Source of the DNA: an uncultured Solirubrobacterales bacterium
Lineage (GTDB): Bacteria; Actinomycetota; Thermoleophilia; Solirubrobacterales; 70-9
Assembly (NCBI GenBank): GCA_903933815.1
Contig: CAIZLN010000084.1
Location: forward strand, 1 to 50,935
Length of the DNA: 50,935 nucleotides
Direction of reading: 5' to 3'
Part shown: positions 40,947-49,598 of the stretch, in pieces
How positions within the stretch are numbered: position 1 is the stretch's first letter
Layout: each line of letters begins with the position of its first letter
The notes under the pieces: model-generated
Told to the model about the DNA's origin: nothing
Seen by the model: the letters and a program-made list of their open reading frames with translations, nothing else
Databases searched by the model: none
Translations under genes and position numbers: made by a program

Positions 40947-42212
40947 ATGAGCGAAACCACTGCGGCGCCGGTGGACCTCTTCGAGAAGGTCCGCAATCAC
41001 GAGCGCCGGGAACAGCTTGAAGCGGCCAATGCTGCCGATCTGAATCCCTACTTCCGTCTACTGACCTCTCAGGCCGGCCCGGTAGTAGAGATGGAAGGTC
41101 GGGAGACAATCATGCTCGGCTCCAACAACTACCTCGGCCTGACCGGGGACGAGCGAGTCAGCCGGGCCGCACACGAGGCGCTCGACAAGTACGGCACCGG
41201 TGTAACCGGATCGCGCCTGCTCAACGGCACCACCCCGCTCCACGTCGAACTTGAGACCGAACTGGCCGAATGGATGGAGACCGAAGCGACGATCGTCTTC
41301 TCCACCGGCTATCAGTCGAATCTCGGTTGCCTGCAGGCGATTCTCGGACCGGGCGATACCGTGATCGCCGACTCGGGCGACCACGCCTCGATCCTCGACG
41401 GCTGCAAGCTCTCCGGGGCGAAGCTGCGGCCGTTCCGCCACAACCAGATGGACAAGCTGGAGAGAATGCTCCAGCGCTCCCAGACCGACGGCGGGGGCAT
41501 CCTCGTCGTGGTCGACGGCGTCTACTCGATGGAAGGCGACCTGCCCGACCTGCCACGGATAACCGAACTTGCACATGCCTATGGCGCACGACTCATGGTT
41601 GATGAAGCCCACGGAGTCGGAGTGCTCGGCAAGCGCGGTGCCGGGGCGACTGAGCTGTTCGGCCTCGAAGACCAGGTGGACCTTCGGATGGGCACCTTCT
41701 CAAAGAGCCTGGCCTCCTGTGGTGGCTTCATTGCCGGATCCTCGGATCTGGTCGAATATCTGAAGATCAGCTCACGCTCCTTCATCTTCAGCGCCTCGGG
41801 AGTGCCAGCCGCAGTTGGTGCCGCCCTGGAAGCGGTGAGAATCTGCCGGGATGAAGGTCCGGCGCTCTACTCCAGACTGCTGAGCAATGCCGAATACCTG
41901 CGGGAGGGCCTCAGGTCGCTCGGCCTGAAGGTGGTCGAGCCGGGCCTCGGGCCCGATGGCGAGGTGGCGACCACCCCGGTAGTGCCCGTAGTGATCGGCG
42001 ACGACTGGAAGGCAATCCTTGTCTGGAAAGCCCTGTTTGAAGCCGGCGTCTACACCAACGTGGCGATTCACCCTGCCGTGCCGCATGGCGGTGCTCTTCT
42101 TCGCACGAGCCTGATGGCCACCCATGAAACCGCTCATCTGGATCAGGCTCTCGAAATAATCGAGGCTGTCACCAGCCAGTTTGACGACCTGCCGTCGCCA
42201 GACGCCAACTGA
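40947..42212 (+). CDS. PLP-dependent alpha-oxoamine synthase, serine-palmitoyltransferase-like
   Basis: The 421-residue enzyme is of the fold type I alpha-oxoamine synthase family: MLGSNNYLGLTGD, KYGTGVTGSRLLNGT, DSGDHASILDGCKLS, VDGVYSMEGDLPDLP, VDEAHGVGVLG and GTFSKSLASCGG with the PLP-binding Lys. The family joins an acyl-CoA to an amino acid: 8-amino-7-oxononanoate synthase (Ala), 2-amino-3-ketobutyrate ligase (Gly), serine palmitoyltransferase (Ser). GTFSKS resembles the serine palmitoyltransferase type more than the GTLGKA of KBL. No biotin or threonine genes are nearby. Confidence 0.85.
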   Translation: MSETTAAPVDLFEKVRNHERREQLEAANAADLNPYFRLLTSQAGPVVEMEGRETIMLGSNNYLGLTGDERVSRAAHEALDKYGTGVTGSRLLNGTTPLHVELETELAEWMETEATIVFSTGYQSNLGCLQAILGPGDTVIADSGDHASILDGCKLSGAKLRPFRHNQMDKLERMLQRSQTDGGGILVVVDGVYSMEGDLPDLPRITELAHAYGARLMVDEAHGVGVLGKRGAGATELFGLEDQVDLRMGTFSKSLASCGGFIAGSSDLVEYLKISSRSFIFSASGVPAAVGAALEAVRICRDEGPALYSRLLSNAEYLREGLRSLGLKVVEPGLGPDGEVATTPVVPVVIGDDWKAILVWKALFEAGVYTNVAIHPAVPHGGALLRTSLMATHETAHLDQALEIIEAVTSQFDDLPSPDAN

Positions 42213-42356
42213 TTCGGGCCGCAAGGTCAGGCTCGCTTCCGGCAGCTGGACCCCGACCAGGGCGTCGGCGACCCGGCGTCCCAAGGACCGTCTGACCTTC
42301 CTCCAGGGAGTCCGAAAAAAATTGCTGCTACTTGCGACTTTTGGCCTTCGTCGGCG

Positions 42357-42385
42357 TTGACGCTCCCGGGCGAAATCAATACATT
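42357..42385 (+). promoter_or_regulatory. Promoter of the mIHF gene
   Basis: TTGACG (42357-42362), 17 nt and TACATT (42380-42385) form the best consensus promoter in the window. It would give a leader of about 115 nt. Confidence 0.7.
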
Positions 42386-42392
42386 CCCTGCT

Positions 42393-42423
42393 GTCGCCCG
42401 GGTCGTTTGAGTTGCCGGGCGAC
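42393..42423 (+). promoter_or_regulatory. Hairpin at the predicted 5' end of the mIHF mRNA
   Basis: GTCGCCCGG and CCGGGCGAC form a 9-bp stem around 13 nt, beginning within a few bases of the predicted transcription start. It may stabilise the mRNA or control translation. Confidence 0.45.
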
Positions 42424-42508
42424 GAGGGATTCGGAACGGGTGGTACTGCCTCTCCCGGGACGGTCAAGCCAGTCAGAAAACACGTCAACCCTTTAGGGAG
42501 GATGACCC

Positions 42509-42841
42509 TTGGAAGCAACTGCGTCGCCCGCGTCCGTGCCAGCTCAGACAGTGCCTCAGCACCTGCAGGCCCTGGAGAGAGCCAACAGGGTTCGGCTCGC
42601 CAGAGCTGAACTCAAGCGCTCGATTGCCGGTGGCGATGTGCCAGTGACCAGGGTAATCACCGAATGCCCCTGGGAGTCCGAGACCATGACTCTCTCCGAA
42701 CTGCTCAGGAGCCAGTCCCGATGGGGCAGGACACGCACACGCAAGCTGCTCGCCTCGGTCGGTCTGAGCGAGAACAAGCGGCTCGAGACTCTGACAGAGC
42801 GTCAGCGCATGCTCCTGGTCAGCCAGCTTCGCCCCCACTGA
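42509..42841 (+). CDS. Actinobacterial integration host factor (mIHF)
   Basis: The 110-residue basic protein matches the mIHF pattern: RANRVRLARAELKRSI, TRVIT, MTLSELLRSQSRWGRTRTRKLLASVGLSENKRLETLTERQRMLLVSQL. mIHF is the essential-type nucleoid protein of Mycobacterium and Streptomyces and binds DNA non-specifically or at short sites. The start is TTG 42509, set by AGGGAGG 7 nt upstream; the ATG inside that stretch is in another frame. A strong promoter and a hairpin-bearing leader are upstream. The usual neighbour gmk is not present. Confidence 0.93.
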   Translation: MEATASPASVPAQTVPQHLQALERANRVRLARAELKRSIAGGDVPVTRVITECPWESETMTLSELLRSQSRWGRTRTRKLLASVGLSENKRLETLTERQRMLLVSQLRPH

Positions 42842-42904
42842 TCAGGGCGCTGAAACCGGAGGTTCGGGGGCGGCCCCGAACGGCCGGTCACGCCAGGCAC
42901 CACA

Positions 42905-43369
42905 TCAACGCAGCCGGTACCTGAGTCCCCCAGTGGCGTTCCTGAAAACGCGCTGAAGCTGCCAGAAGGCGAGCCCCATGAGAAGCAGGCCGATTACGAG
43001 AGCCTGCCACAGGAGCAGTCCGACGAGGAAGTAGGCGATACCGGTCGAAACCACGAATGCGACCCCGGAGAGAAGGGTTGTATGGGATCGGTAGCCAGTG
43101 AAGTGTTCACGGATTGAAAGCTCAAGACCGCCGGCTGAACCGAGCAGCAGCCCCGTCACCAGCTGAATCATGCTCCCGGTGATCAGGCCGAGCACCAGCA
43201 GGATCAGACCCGCGAGGACTGTCAGCTCGGTCAGTGGGAAACCTCCCCAGGGGCCTTTCGGCGGCTCTTCGTCGAGCCTGGGTGTGCGTGGTGGGGCGGG
43301 TTCGGCTGCCGAGACCGGCTCAGCCGCCGGAGTTCTTCTTGACGCTTTCTTCCTTCGCTTACTGGCCAT
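42905..43369 (-). CDS. Small polytopic membrane protein, unknown function
   Basis: The 154-residue protein begins with a basic, Ala/Pro-rich tail (MASKRRKKASRRTPAAEP), then about four membrane helices (LTELTVLAGLILLVLGLI, SMIQLVTGLLLG, TTLLSGVAFVVSTGIAYFLVG, ALVIGLLLMGLAFWQL). The ATG overlaps the end of the thioredoxin-fold gene by 11 nt, so it is the last gene of that operon. No family was recognised. Confidence 0.75.
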   Translation of the reverse strand: MASKRRKKASRRTPAAEPVSAAEPAPPRTPRLDEEPPKGPWGGFPLTELTVLAGLILLVLGLITGSMIQLVTGLLLGSAGGLELSIREHFTGYRSHTTLLSGVAFVVSTGIAYFLVGLLLWQALVIGLLLMGLAFWQLQRVFRNATGGLRYRLR

Positions 43370-44252
43370 TGAGGAAAGAGCGTACTTGTGAGCTGAGCTC
43401 TCCGACCGTGGTCCGGCCGATCTCGGCCCGCTCGAGCACCCCGCCAGCCTTGATGAAGAGGAAGGTCGGGCAGCCACCGACCCGGTACATGTTGGAGACC
43501 GCGCCGTCCGTGTCGTGACCCACCAAAACCTTCCAGCCCCTCTCTTCCACCAGCTCCCGGACCCTGGCGCGGTCGTCGCGAACATTTATTGAAACCGCAC
43601 CCACCCTCCCTCTGAATCGTCCGGCAACCTGATCAAAGATGTTCTGCTGATCGATGCATTCGGACGCACCGCCGGTAAACCAGAACGAGACCAGAAGCGG
43701 CCGGTCGAAGTAGTCGCAAATTCTGAGGACATCCTCGCCGGCAACCCGACATGCTTCCTCAGGATCGACATTGGCATCGCCCTCGAGGTCCGAGACTGCC
43801 AGCGGCACCGCGAACGGATCGACCTTCTCGCCAATCCCGACGGATCCGATTCCGACCGTGCCGGACTCTGTATTTCGCAGCGCGTTGACCAGGATGAAGA
43901 CCGCCACGAAAGCGACCAGGATGGCGATCAGGGCGCTGTAGTTGAACGGCAGCCTCGCTTTATCGCGCGGTTCCGGTGGAAAGCCCGTCGCACCCTGTCT
44001 CTCTGTCCGGCCGTCACCGGCCGGGCCACCGGAACGGTCGGACCGTTCCCCGCTGCGGGCTTCAGACCGCGAGCTGTGTGAGGCACCCGCAGGGGTGCTG
44101 CTCCCGGCTGGGCGGTCGACGGAGCGACTCCCGAGGAGATCCTCCAGCCCACTCCTGCGGTCGGAGCCCTTCCCGGCCGGCGGAGCCCCCTTGCCCTTCA
44201 GGAGATCGTCGATCTCCCGTTCACGCTCTTCGTCCCGGTCGTCAGCGCTCAC
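43359..44252 (-). CDS. Membrane-anchored thioredoxin-fold protein lacking the CxxC motif
   Basis: A charged, low-complexity N-terminal region (about 100 residues) leads to one membrane helix (YSALIAILVAFVAVFILVNAL) and an exported domain with a thioredoxin fold: RPLLVSFWFTGGASECIDQQN, VGAVSINVRDDRARVRELVEERGW, GCPTFLFIKAGGV. The place of the usual WCGPC reads GASEC, so the first Cys is absent. The cis-Pro (CPTF) is kept. It starts at GTG 44252 and follows the MMPL gene by 37 nt. It may bind or deliver a thiol rather than do disulphide exchange. Confidence 0.82.
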   Translation of the reverse strand: MSADDRDEEREREIDDLLKGKGAPPAGKGSDRRSGLEDLLGSRSVDRPAGSSTPAGASHSSRSEARSGERSDRSGGPAGDGRTERQGATGFPPEPRDKARLPFNYSALIAILVAFVAVFILVNALRNTESGTVGIGSVGIGEKVDPFAVPLAVSDLEGDANVDPEEACRVAGEDVLRICDYFDRPLLVSFWFTGGASECIDQQNIFDQVAGRFRGRVGAVSINVRDDRARVRELVEERGWKVLVGHDTDGAVSNMYRVGGCPTFLFIKAGGVLERAEIGRTTVGELSSQVRSFLNGQ

Positions 44253-44289
44253 ATGACCCCGAATCCCCGGATCATCGACGGCAGATGTT

Positions 44290-46767
44290 TCATCGCCGCT
44301 CCATCCACGTCAGTACTGCAGGCAGGACAAGAGCCACGCCGACCAGCGCCACGCTGAGATCCAGCACTGCGATCAGGCCGAACTCCCTGAGGATCCCGAC
44401 ATCACTGGTCACCAGGGCAGCAAAGCCGGCGATCGCGGTAATGCCCGAAGCGGCGATTGCCATCCCGGTGCGCCCGTAGGCCGAACGCAGGGCCCCCGCA
44501 GGCGAAAGACCGCCCGCCCGATCCTGGTAGTAACGCGCTGCGAGGATGACACTGAATTCCGTGGCGATTGCTATCACCATGACCGAGAGGATCGCCGAAA
44601 GCGGATTCAGTGGCAGATCCAGTGAAGCAACTGCCAGAGATGACCATCCGCCAGCAACAATGATCGGCACCAGCGGCACGATCACTCGTGACGGTGAGCG
44701 GTAGATGGCCAGCAGGGCCAACGCCACGGCCAGCAGTGCCGCGATGATCAGCAGGTAGCGCGATGCCGCGAGGGCATCCACCGACTCGGTCACGACGACG
44801 GGCAGCCCGGCCAGCTCTGCGGTAACCCCGGGGGGAGGATCAGCTGCGTCGCCCGGAGGATCAACAACATTGCGGATCAGGTCAATGGCGTCGGACTGGC
44901 CGTCAACCGATCCGGATCTCACGATGAACGGGATCTTGGTCTCGGTCGCCACTCCGCCCCCCTCGAGCCCGCCGGCGATGATCGCGGTGCGCTCGCTGGG
45001 AGGCAGGGTCAGGAGGACCTCGCGAATCTGTTTCGAGGTCAGACCGGCTCCACCATCGGGAACAAAGTCCGGGATTGAGGGTCCGGGGCAGAGATCCGCT
45101 CCCTGGCAGCGAAAATCGCTACCGCGCTGGTAACCCGAGCGAACACTTATCTCGGTTCGGACCCGGTCCAGCCAGCTGACAACTGCCGGATCGGTGACGT
45201 CGTCGGCGCGTACGATCAGATCGATTTCCCCAGAAGCCCCGGTCGCCTCCTCCAGCTTCTGCAGATCCTGCACTGCGGCGTTCCTGCTCGGCAGGAGCTG
45301 GCTGATCTCGGTCGCGGGCGTTCCCTGAGTGCTGACCACCCAGCCACATGCAGCCAGCAGGATGCTGAGCACAAGCACCCTTGCCGGAGCGAGTATCGCA
45401 AGGGCCATTCCCGACTTTGTCCAGTCGCGGACGACCCGAATCAACCTGAACCGGTCGAGACGAACCTCTCCGGCCCTGCCCGGCCCGCGGATCGAGAGTG
45501 CTGCGAAGCCGAAAAGGAAGGTCACAAGCAGACAGATGAGCACGCCGGCTCCAAGCAACAGACCGAACTCGGACACCAGCGGAAACCGGGAGAGCCCGAG
45601 CGCCGCGAAGCCGAGAGCCGTGGCCAGACAGGCCGTCGAGATCATCGGCAGGCCCAGACGAGCGGCAATCCGCGCAGCATCGGCCGGATCGCCACCCTCC
45701 TCCATCTCGTCGTAACGGGCCTGGATCTGCACGGCGTAGTCCACCGAAAGGCCGATCAGAATCGGGGCGGCGCCCAGCGCGGCCAAAGAGAGCTCCCCTC
45801 CGAGCAACCGCAGCAGACCGGCAGAGATCAGCACGGCGACAAAAGCCATCAGCAGCGGCAGCAGGCGCCAGGTTGAGCCGAAAACCAGAGTCAGAGCAAT
45901 CGACATCAGGATCAGCGCAGCAATTGCGAGAATCACCACTCCTACCTGAATCGAATCACCAAGCCCCTCAAAGACCGCGGGCGAACCTGAGACGACCCAG
46001 GAGCCCGTGGAGAGCTGGGTCGCTTCGTCCGCGGCCACGGTCCGGATCAGCGCGATGGCCTCACGTCGCTCGGCATCAGTCAGGTCCGAGCGCAGCCTGA
46101 GCAGCACCTGTGCGGAGTCTCCGTTCGGGAAAAGGTAGGAAAGCCGGGGTTTTGGTCCGTTCCGAACACCGCCCGGCCCGAATACAACCCGGTTGACGAA
46201 GTCGGGGTCGTCAAGCGAAGGTGGGGAAATCAGCCCGTAACGGGCAATGATCCTGGTTGCCAGCAGGATGATCTGCTGTCGTTCGACCTGGGCCTCCGGA
46301 GTGTCGGGCAGGTTCTCAAGCTGCTCGATCTGCTCTCCGTAGAGTTCGCTGATGCCAGCCACGGCCCGGCCGAGAAAGGTTGCCGGACCCGTCAGGACCT
46401 TGACCGGCTGGAGTTCCGAAAGCCGCTCGCAGGACCTGAACAGCTCGCCGCGGCCACGGCTGATGTCTCCGGCGAGGCAGGTCTCCAGAACGCTCATGCT
46501 CTCCAGATTCCCCGCCTCCACGATTTCGGCCAGATCACCGCGGGCGAGAACCACGACCGGGTCGGTGCCGAAGGTTTCCTCGGCCCTTTCGGTCGCCTGG
46601 AACCCTTCGGTACTACGGTCGAAGAATGCGTCGGTGACCGGCTGCACCTTCATCCCCGAGAGCCCGACCGCCGAGGCGACCGCCAGTGTGGCCAGCAGGA
46701 GAAGAACCGGCCATGGCCGACGGGCTACAGCGGCCGCTGCCGCCCCGAAAAGAGCCGCCAGGCTCAA
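44290..46767 (-). CDS. MMPL/RND-family lipid transporter
   Basis: The 825-residue protein has the duplicated RND layout: a first helix (PVLLLLATLAVASAVG), an extracytoplasmic domain, five helices with ILIGLSVDYAVQIQARYDEM (the proton-relay motif region), a second helix and loop, and five more helices with IAIATEFSVILAARYY. Members export lipids such as trehalose mycolates or hopanoids. TTG 46767 overlaps the ATPase stop as TTGA. It is in one operon with two MlaE permeases and an MlaF ATPase, an inferred joint lipid-handling role. Confidence 0.9.
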   Translation of the reverse strand: MSLAALFGAAAAAVARRPWPVLLLLATLAVASAVGLSGMKVQPVTDAFFDRSTEGFQATERAEETFGTDPVVVLARGDLAEIVEAGNLESMSVLETCLAGDISRGRGELFRSCERLSELQPVKVLTGPATFLGRAVAGISELYGEQIEQLENLPDTPEAQVERQQIILLATRIIARYGLISPPSLDDPDFVNRVVFGPGGVRNGPKPRLSYLFPNGDSAQVLLRLRSDLTDAERREAIALIRTVAADEATQLSTGSWVVSGSPAVFEGLGDSIQVGVVILAIAALILMSIALTLVFGSTWRLLPLLMAFVAVLISAGLLRLLGGELSLAALGAAPILIGLSVDYAVQIQARYDEMEEGGDPADAARIAARLGLPMISTACLATALGFAALGLSRFPLVSEFGLLLGAGVLICLLVTFLFGFAALSIRGPGRAGEVRLDRFRLIRVVRDWTKSGMALAILAPARVLVLSILLAACGWVVSTQGTPATEISQLLPSRNAAVQDLQKLEEATGASGEIDLIVRADDVTDPAVVSWLDRVRTEISVRSGYQRGSDFRCQGADLCPGPSIPDFVPDGGAGLTSKQIREVLLTLPPSERTAIIAGGLEGGGVATETKIPFIVRSGSVDGQSDAIDLIRNVVDPPGDAADPPPGVTAELAGLPVVVTESVDALAASRYLLIIAALLAVALALLAIYRSPSRVIVPLVPIIVAGGWSSLAVASLDLPLNPLSAILSVMVIAIATEFSVILAARYYQDRAGGLSPAGALRSAYGRTGMAIAASGITAIAGFAALVTSDVGILREFGLIAVLDLSVALVGVALVLPAVLTWMERR

Positions 46768-47873
46768 TCCATCGCGAGCGGACCGGTCACGTCAGCCCGG
46801 AGAAACTGGTGCACGAACTCGTTCTGGGACTCGAAAAGCTCGTCCTTGGGTCCACTCTCGACGATACGTCCTTTCCAGAGGACCGCAATGAAGTCGGCGA
46901 TGCGGCGAGCGGTGCCCAGATCGTGGCTGATCACCAGATAGCAACCGCCGCTCTCGGCGTGTACCTCGCGGATAAGCTCGCAGAGCAGGGCAGTCCTGAC
47001 CGGATCGAGGCCGGAGTCGGGTTCGTCGAACATCACGATTTCGGGGTCGAGAACCAGCGCCCGGGCAAAGCCTGCCCGCTTGCGCATGCCTCCCGAGAGT
47101 TCGTTCGGCATCTTGTAATGCGCCTCACCGAGCCCCACCTCACGCAGACGGCGGGTGACGATGTGTTCGATCTCCTCCTCGCCACGATCAGTGTGCTGGC
47201 GCAGCGGGAAAGCGACATTGTCGTAAATGTTCATCGAGCCGAACAGGGCACCGTCCTGGAAAAGCAGCCCGAACTTCTTGCGCATCTCGAACAGGTCGTC
47301 GTCGCTGAGTGCGGGCACCGACTGTCCCTTGACCAGCACGTCACCCGAGTCGGGATAGAGCAGGCCGACGATGTGCTTGATCAACACGCTCTTGCCCGTC
47401 CCGGACGGTCCAAGCACCATGGAAATCTGGTCGTCGGGGAGATCAAGGTTGAGTCCGTTGAGGATCCGGGTGCGGCCAAACTGCTTGACCAGGTCCTTGA
47501 TCTCTATGGCAGCGGGTCCGCCAGCCCCCTTCTTCGCTCCGGTATGCCACCGGTAAGGGTCGCTGTCGTCGGGTCCGACACCCGGCAACAGGAAATCGCG
47601 CCCGAGTACTTTTCCGTCATCGGCAACATAGATACCGCCCGAGGGTTCCGGCTCCCGATTGATCACAACCCAGGGTTCCGACTTCTCCTCGAGGGCCGCC
47701 TCTTCTTCGGCAGGGTCAGTCGCGGGTGAGGCATCCGAAGCGGCAGCTTCGTCTCCGGCTTCCATCTCCTGTCCGATATCGGAGGCCGGACCGAGGTCTT
47801 CGACCGCGCGCTCGACTTCAGGGGACTCAGCCTGACCGGCGCCTGTTTCGTCCTTGGAACTTTCGTTGCTCAA
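46764..47873 (-). CDS. MlaF/MceG-type ABC ATPase with long acidic N-terminal extension
   Basis: The start is TTG 47873, with GGAGG 8 nt upstream, just after the permease stop. The first 125 residues are acidic and low in complexity (DEAAASDASPATDPAEEE), ending in VLGRDFLLPGVGPDDS before the ATPase core: GPSGTGKS, LLFQDGALFGSMNIYDNVAFPL, LSGGMRKRAGFARAL, VMFDEPDSGLDP and ISHDLGTARR. The LLFQDGALFGSM and GGMRKR motifs identify the MlaF/MceG group that drives phospholipid or sterol transport. The MMPL gene overlaps its end. Confidence 0.9.
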   Translation of the reverse strand: MSNESSKDETGAGQAESPEVERAVEDLGPASDIGQEMEAGDEAAASDASPATDPAEEEAALEEKSEPWVVINREPEPSGGIYVADDGKVLGRDFLLPGVGPDDSDPYRWHTGAKKGAGGPAAIEIKDLVKQFGRTRILNGLNLDLPDDQISMVLGPSGTGKSVLIKHIVGLLYPDSGDVLVKGQSVPALSDDDLFEMRKKFGLLFQDGALFGSMNIYDNVAFPLRQHTDRGEEEIEHIVTRRLREVGLGEAHYKMPNELSGGMRKRAGFARALVLDPEIVMFDEPDSGLDPVRTALLCELIREVHAESGGCYLVISHDLGTARRIADFIAVLWKGRIVESGPKDELFESQNEFVHQFLRADVTGPLAMD

Positions 47874-47877
47874 GCTC

Positions 47878-48678
47878 TCATCCTCCAATCGGGGCTCTCG
47901 GGTTGGCTCCCCAGAAAACCAGAGTTCCCAACATACCGATGATGTGCACCAGGATGATGTTGAGAACCATCGATTTGGCCGTGGCCGTCCCCACGCCCAC
48001 TGGTCCACCCGAAGCCGTATAGCCGTAGTAGCAGCCGACGAGAACGATGACAGTAGCCATCGTCATCGCCTTGATCAGAGAAAACAGGACATCCGGGGGG
48101 TTCTGGAACATCCAGAAAATCAGCAGGTATCCACCGGAGGAAACGTCGCCGATCTGCTCCACCACGGCGATGTAGGAGGCTATGTAGCCGACACCGATCG
48201 CGGCGATGTACATGAAAGGAAGTGTCATCCAGGCACCCAGCAGGCGGGTGGCGGCCAGGAAGGTGACCGGGGGTACTCCCATCACCTCAAGAGCATCGAT
48301 CTCGTCGGATATCCGCATCGCGCCGAGCTCGGCAACGATTCCGGTTCCAACCTTGGCCGACATCATGTAGCCGAAGGCGTAAGGAATGGCTTCGCGCAGG
48401 TCGCACCATGCTGCGAACACGCCGGCATAGGCCGGCGCTCCGACCGAACGGTTGAAGTATGCGCCCTCGATCCCGCAGGTCAGGCCGATGGTGAAGACCA
48501 GGCCGAAGATAACCGCAGTCGAACCGAGAATCAGGATCCCCGCCTGCTTCAGTGCCTCCCCAAAGTACTTGCCTACCCGGCCAGAGTAGACCTGCCCCGT
48601 GACCATGGCGCAGAACCGGGATATCTCACCGACCGATTCAATCCAGTCTCGGGGAACTGTCAGCCAGCCGCCACCCAT
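47878..48678 (-). CDS. MlaE/YrbE-family permease B
   Basis: The 266-residue membrane protein has five to six helices and the YrbE/MlaE core: YAFGYMMSAKVGTGIVAELGAMRISDEIDALEVMGVPP, with ELGAMRISDEIDAL as the ATPase-coupling loop. The start shares its A with the previous stop (TAATG). It ends 4 nt before the MlaF-type ATPase gene, so it is translationally linked at both ends. Confidence 0.92.
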   Translation of the reverse strand: MGGGWLTVPRDWIESVGEISRFCAMVTGQVYSGRVGKYFGEALKQAGILILGSTAVIFGLVFTIGLTCGIEGAYFNRSVGAPAYAGVFAAWCDLREAIPYAFGYMMSAKVGTGIVAELGAMRISDEIDALEVMGVPPVTFLAATRLLGAWMTLPFMYIAAIGVGYIASYIAVVEQIGDVSSGGYLLIFWMFQNPPDVLFSLIKAMTMATVIVLVGCYYGYTASGGPVGVGTATAKSMVLNIILVHIIGMLGTLVFWGANPRAPIGG

Positions 48679-49559
48679 TACTTGATCGTCTGCAGTTCCG
48701 GGTTGGTGGCGAGCATTGCCTGCGTGAACACGTAATTGAAGGCAAAGACCCCTAGCAGGGAGATGACAACGGCTTCATTGACCGCGCGTCCGACACCGGC
48801 GGCTCCTCCGGTGGCAGTCATGCCCTTGTAGCAGCAGACGATCGCAATAATCGCCCCGAAAAGCGTGGTTTTGGCCATCGAGAAAAACAACTCCGTCGTG
48901 GAGGCGTTCGAAAACAGCGTTCCGAAGAAACCACCGAGGGGCTGGCGATAGAGAAGCTCCGCACCGACACCACCGGCAATCCCGAACAGCAGGGCGAAAA
49001 TGTTCAGCAACCCGGTGAGGATCATCAGTGCGAGAAAGCGCGGCACCACCAGATTCTTGATCGGGTCCACTCCGAGAACCTGGAGAGCGTCGAGCTCTTC
49101 GCGAATCTTGCGGGCGCCGAGGTCTGCCGTGATCGCCGTGCCGGCGACCCCCGCGACCACTACAGCGGTCACAAACGGCGCGAACTCCCGGATTGAGGCG
49201 AGAACGAAGAAGCCTCCGAGGCGATCGAGCGCGCCGAACAAAGAGAGGAAGTTGGCGGCCTGCAGGCCGGGTGCGCCAAAGCCGAAGGCGACGGTTGAGA
49301 TCAACATCGGGAACCAGCAGAGCTGCAGGGCGAAAAGGAACTGGCCGATGAACTCGTTTCCGTAGGGGTAGGGCGCCCGCACCGCAGAACCGATCGTCCG
49401 GCCGGTGAGAATCATCATCTCGCCGATTTCGGTGAAGAAGCTCTTGGCGGGCTCGAAAGCCCTGTTTGCTGCTGCTCTGACCATCTCTCCCGGGCGGTTG
49501 TCGGATCGGCGCAAACGCCTTTCCCGCCGTGCCAGCCAGTCTAGGGGATCACCCGGCAT
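48678..49559 (-). CDS. MlaE/YrbE-family permease A
   Basis: The 293-residue protein has a basic N-terminal stretch, then helices and the MlaE core AGTAITADLGARKIREELDALQVLGVDPIKNLVVPRFLAL. ATG 49559 is the first start in the homologous region; ATG 49484 would fit too. It begins a six-gene leftward operon. Paired YrbE permeases as in Mce loci imply a heterodimeric channel, but no MCE protein gene is seen after it. Confidence 0.9.
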   Translation of the reverse strand: MPGDPLDWLARRERRLRRSDNRPGEMVRAAANRAFEPAKSFFTEIGEMMILTGRTIGSAVRAPYPYGNEFIGQFLFALQLCWFPMLISTVAFGFGAPGLQAANFLSLFGALDRLGGFFVLASIREFAPFVTAVVVAGVAGTAITADLGARKIREELDALQVLGVDPIKNLVVPRFLALMILTGLLNIFALLFGIAGGVGAELLYRQPLGGFFGTLFSNASTTELFFSMAKTTLFGAIIAIVCCYKGMTATGGAAGVGRAVNEAVVISLLGVFAFNYVFTQAMLATNPELQTIK

Positions 49560-49583
49560 CTGTGAGGGTCGCCACACGCGTGG

Positions 49584-49589
49584 TATGTT
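49584..49589 (+). promoter_or_regulatory. -10 box before the rightward lipoprotein gene
   Basis: TATGTT ends 9 nt before TTG 49599, consistent with a short leader. It lies in the 39-nt divergent gap with the MlaE operon. Confidence 0.35.
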
Positions 49590-49598
49590 CAGCCCGCC

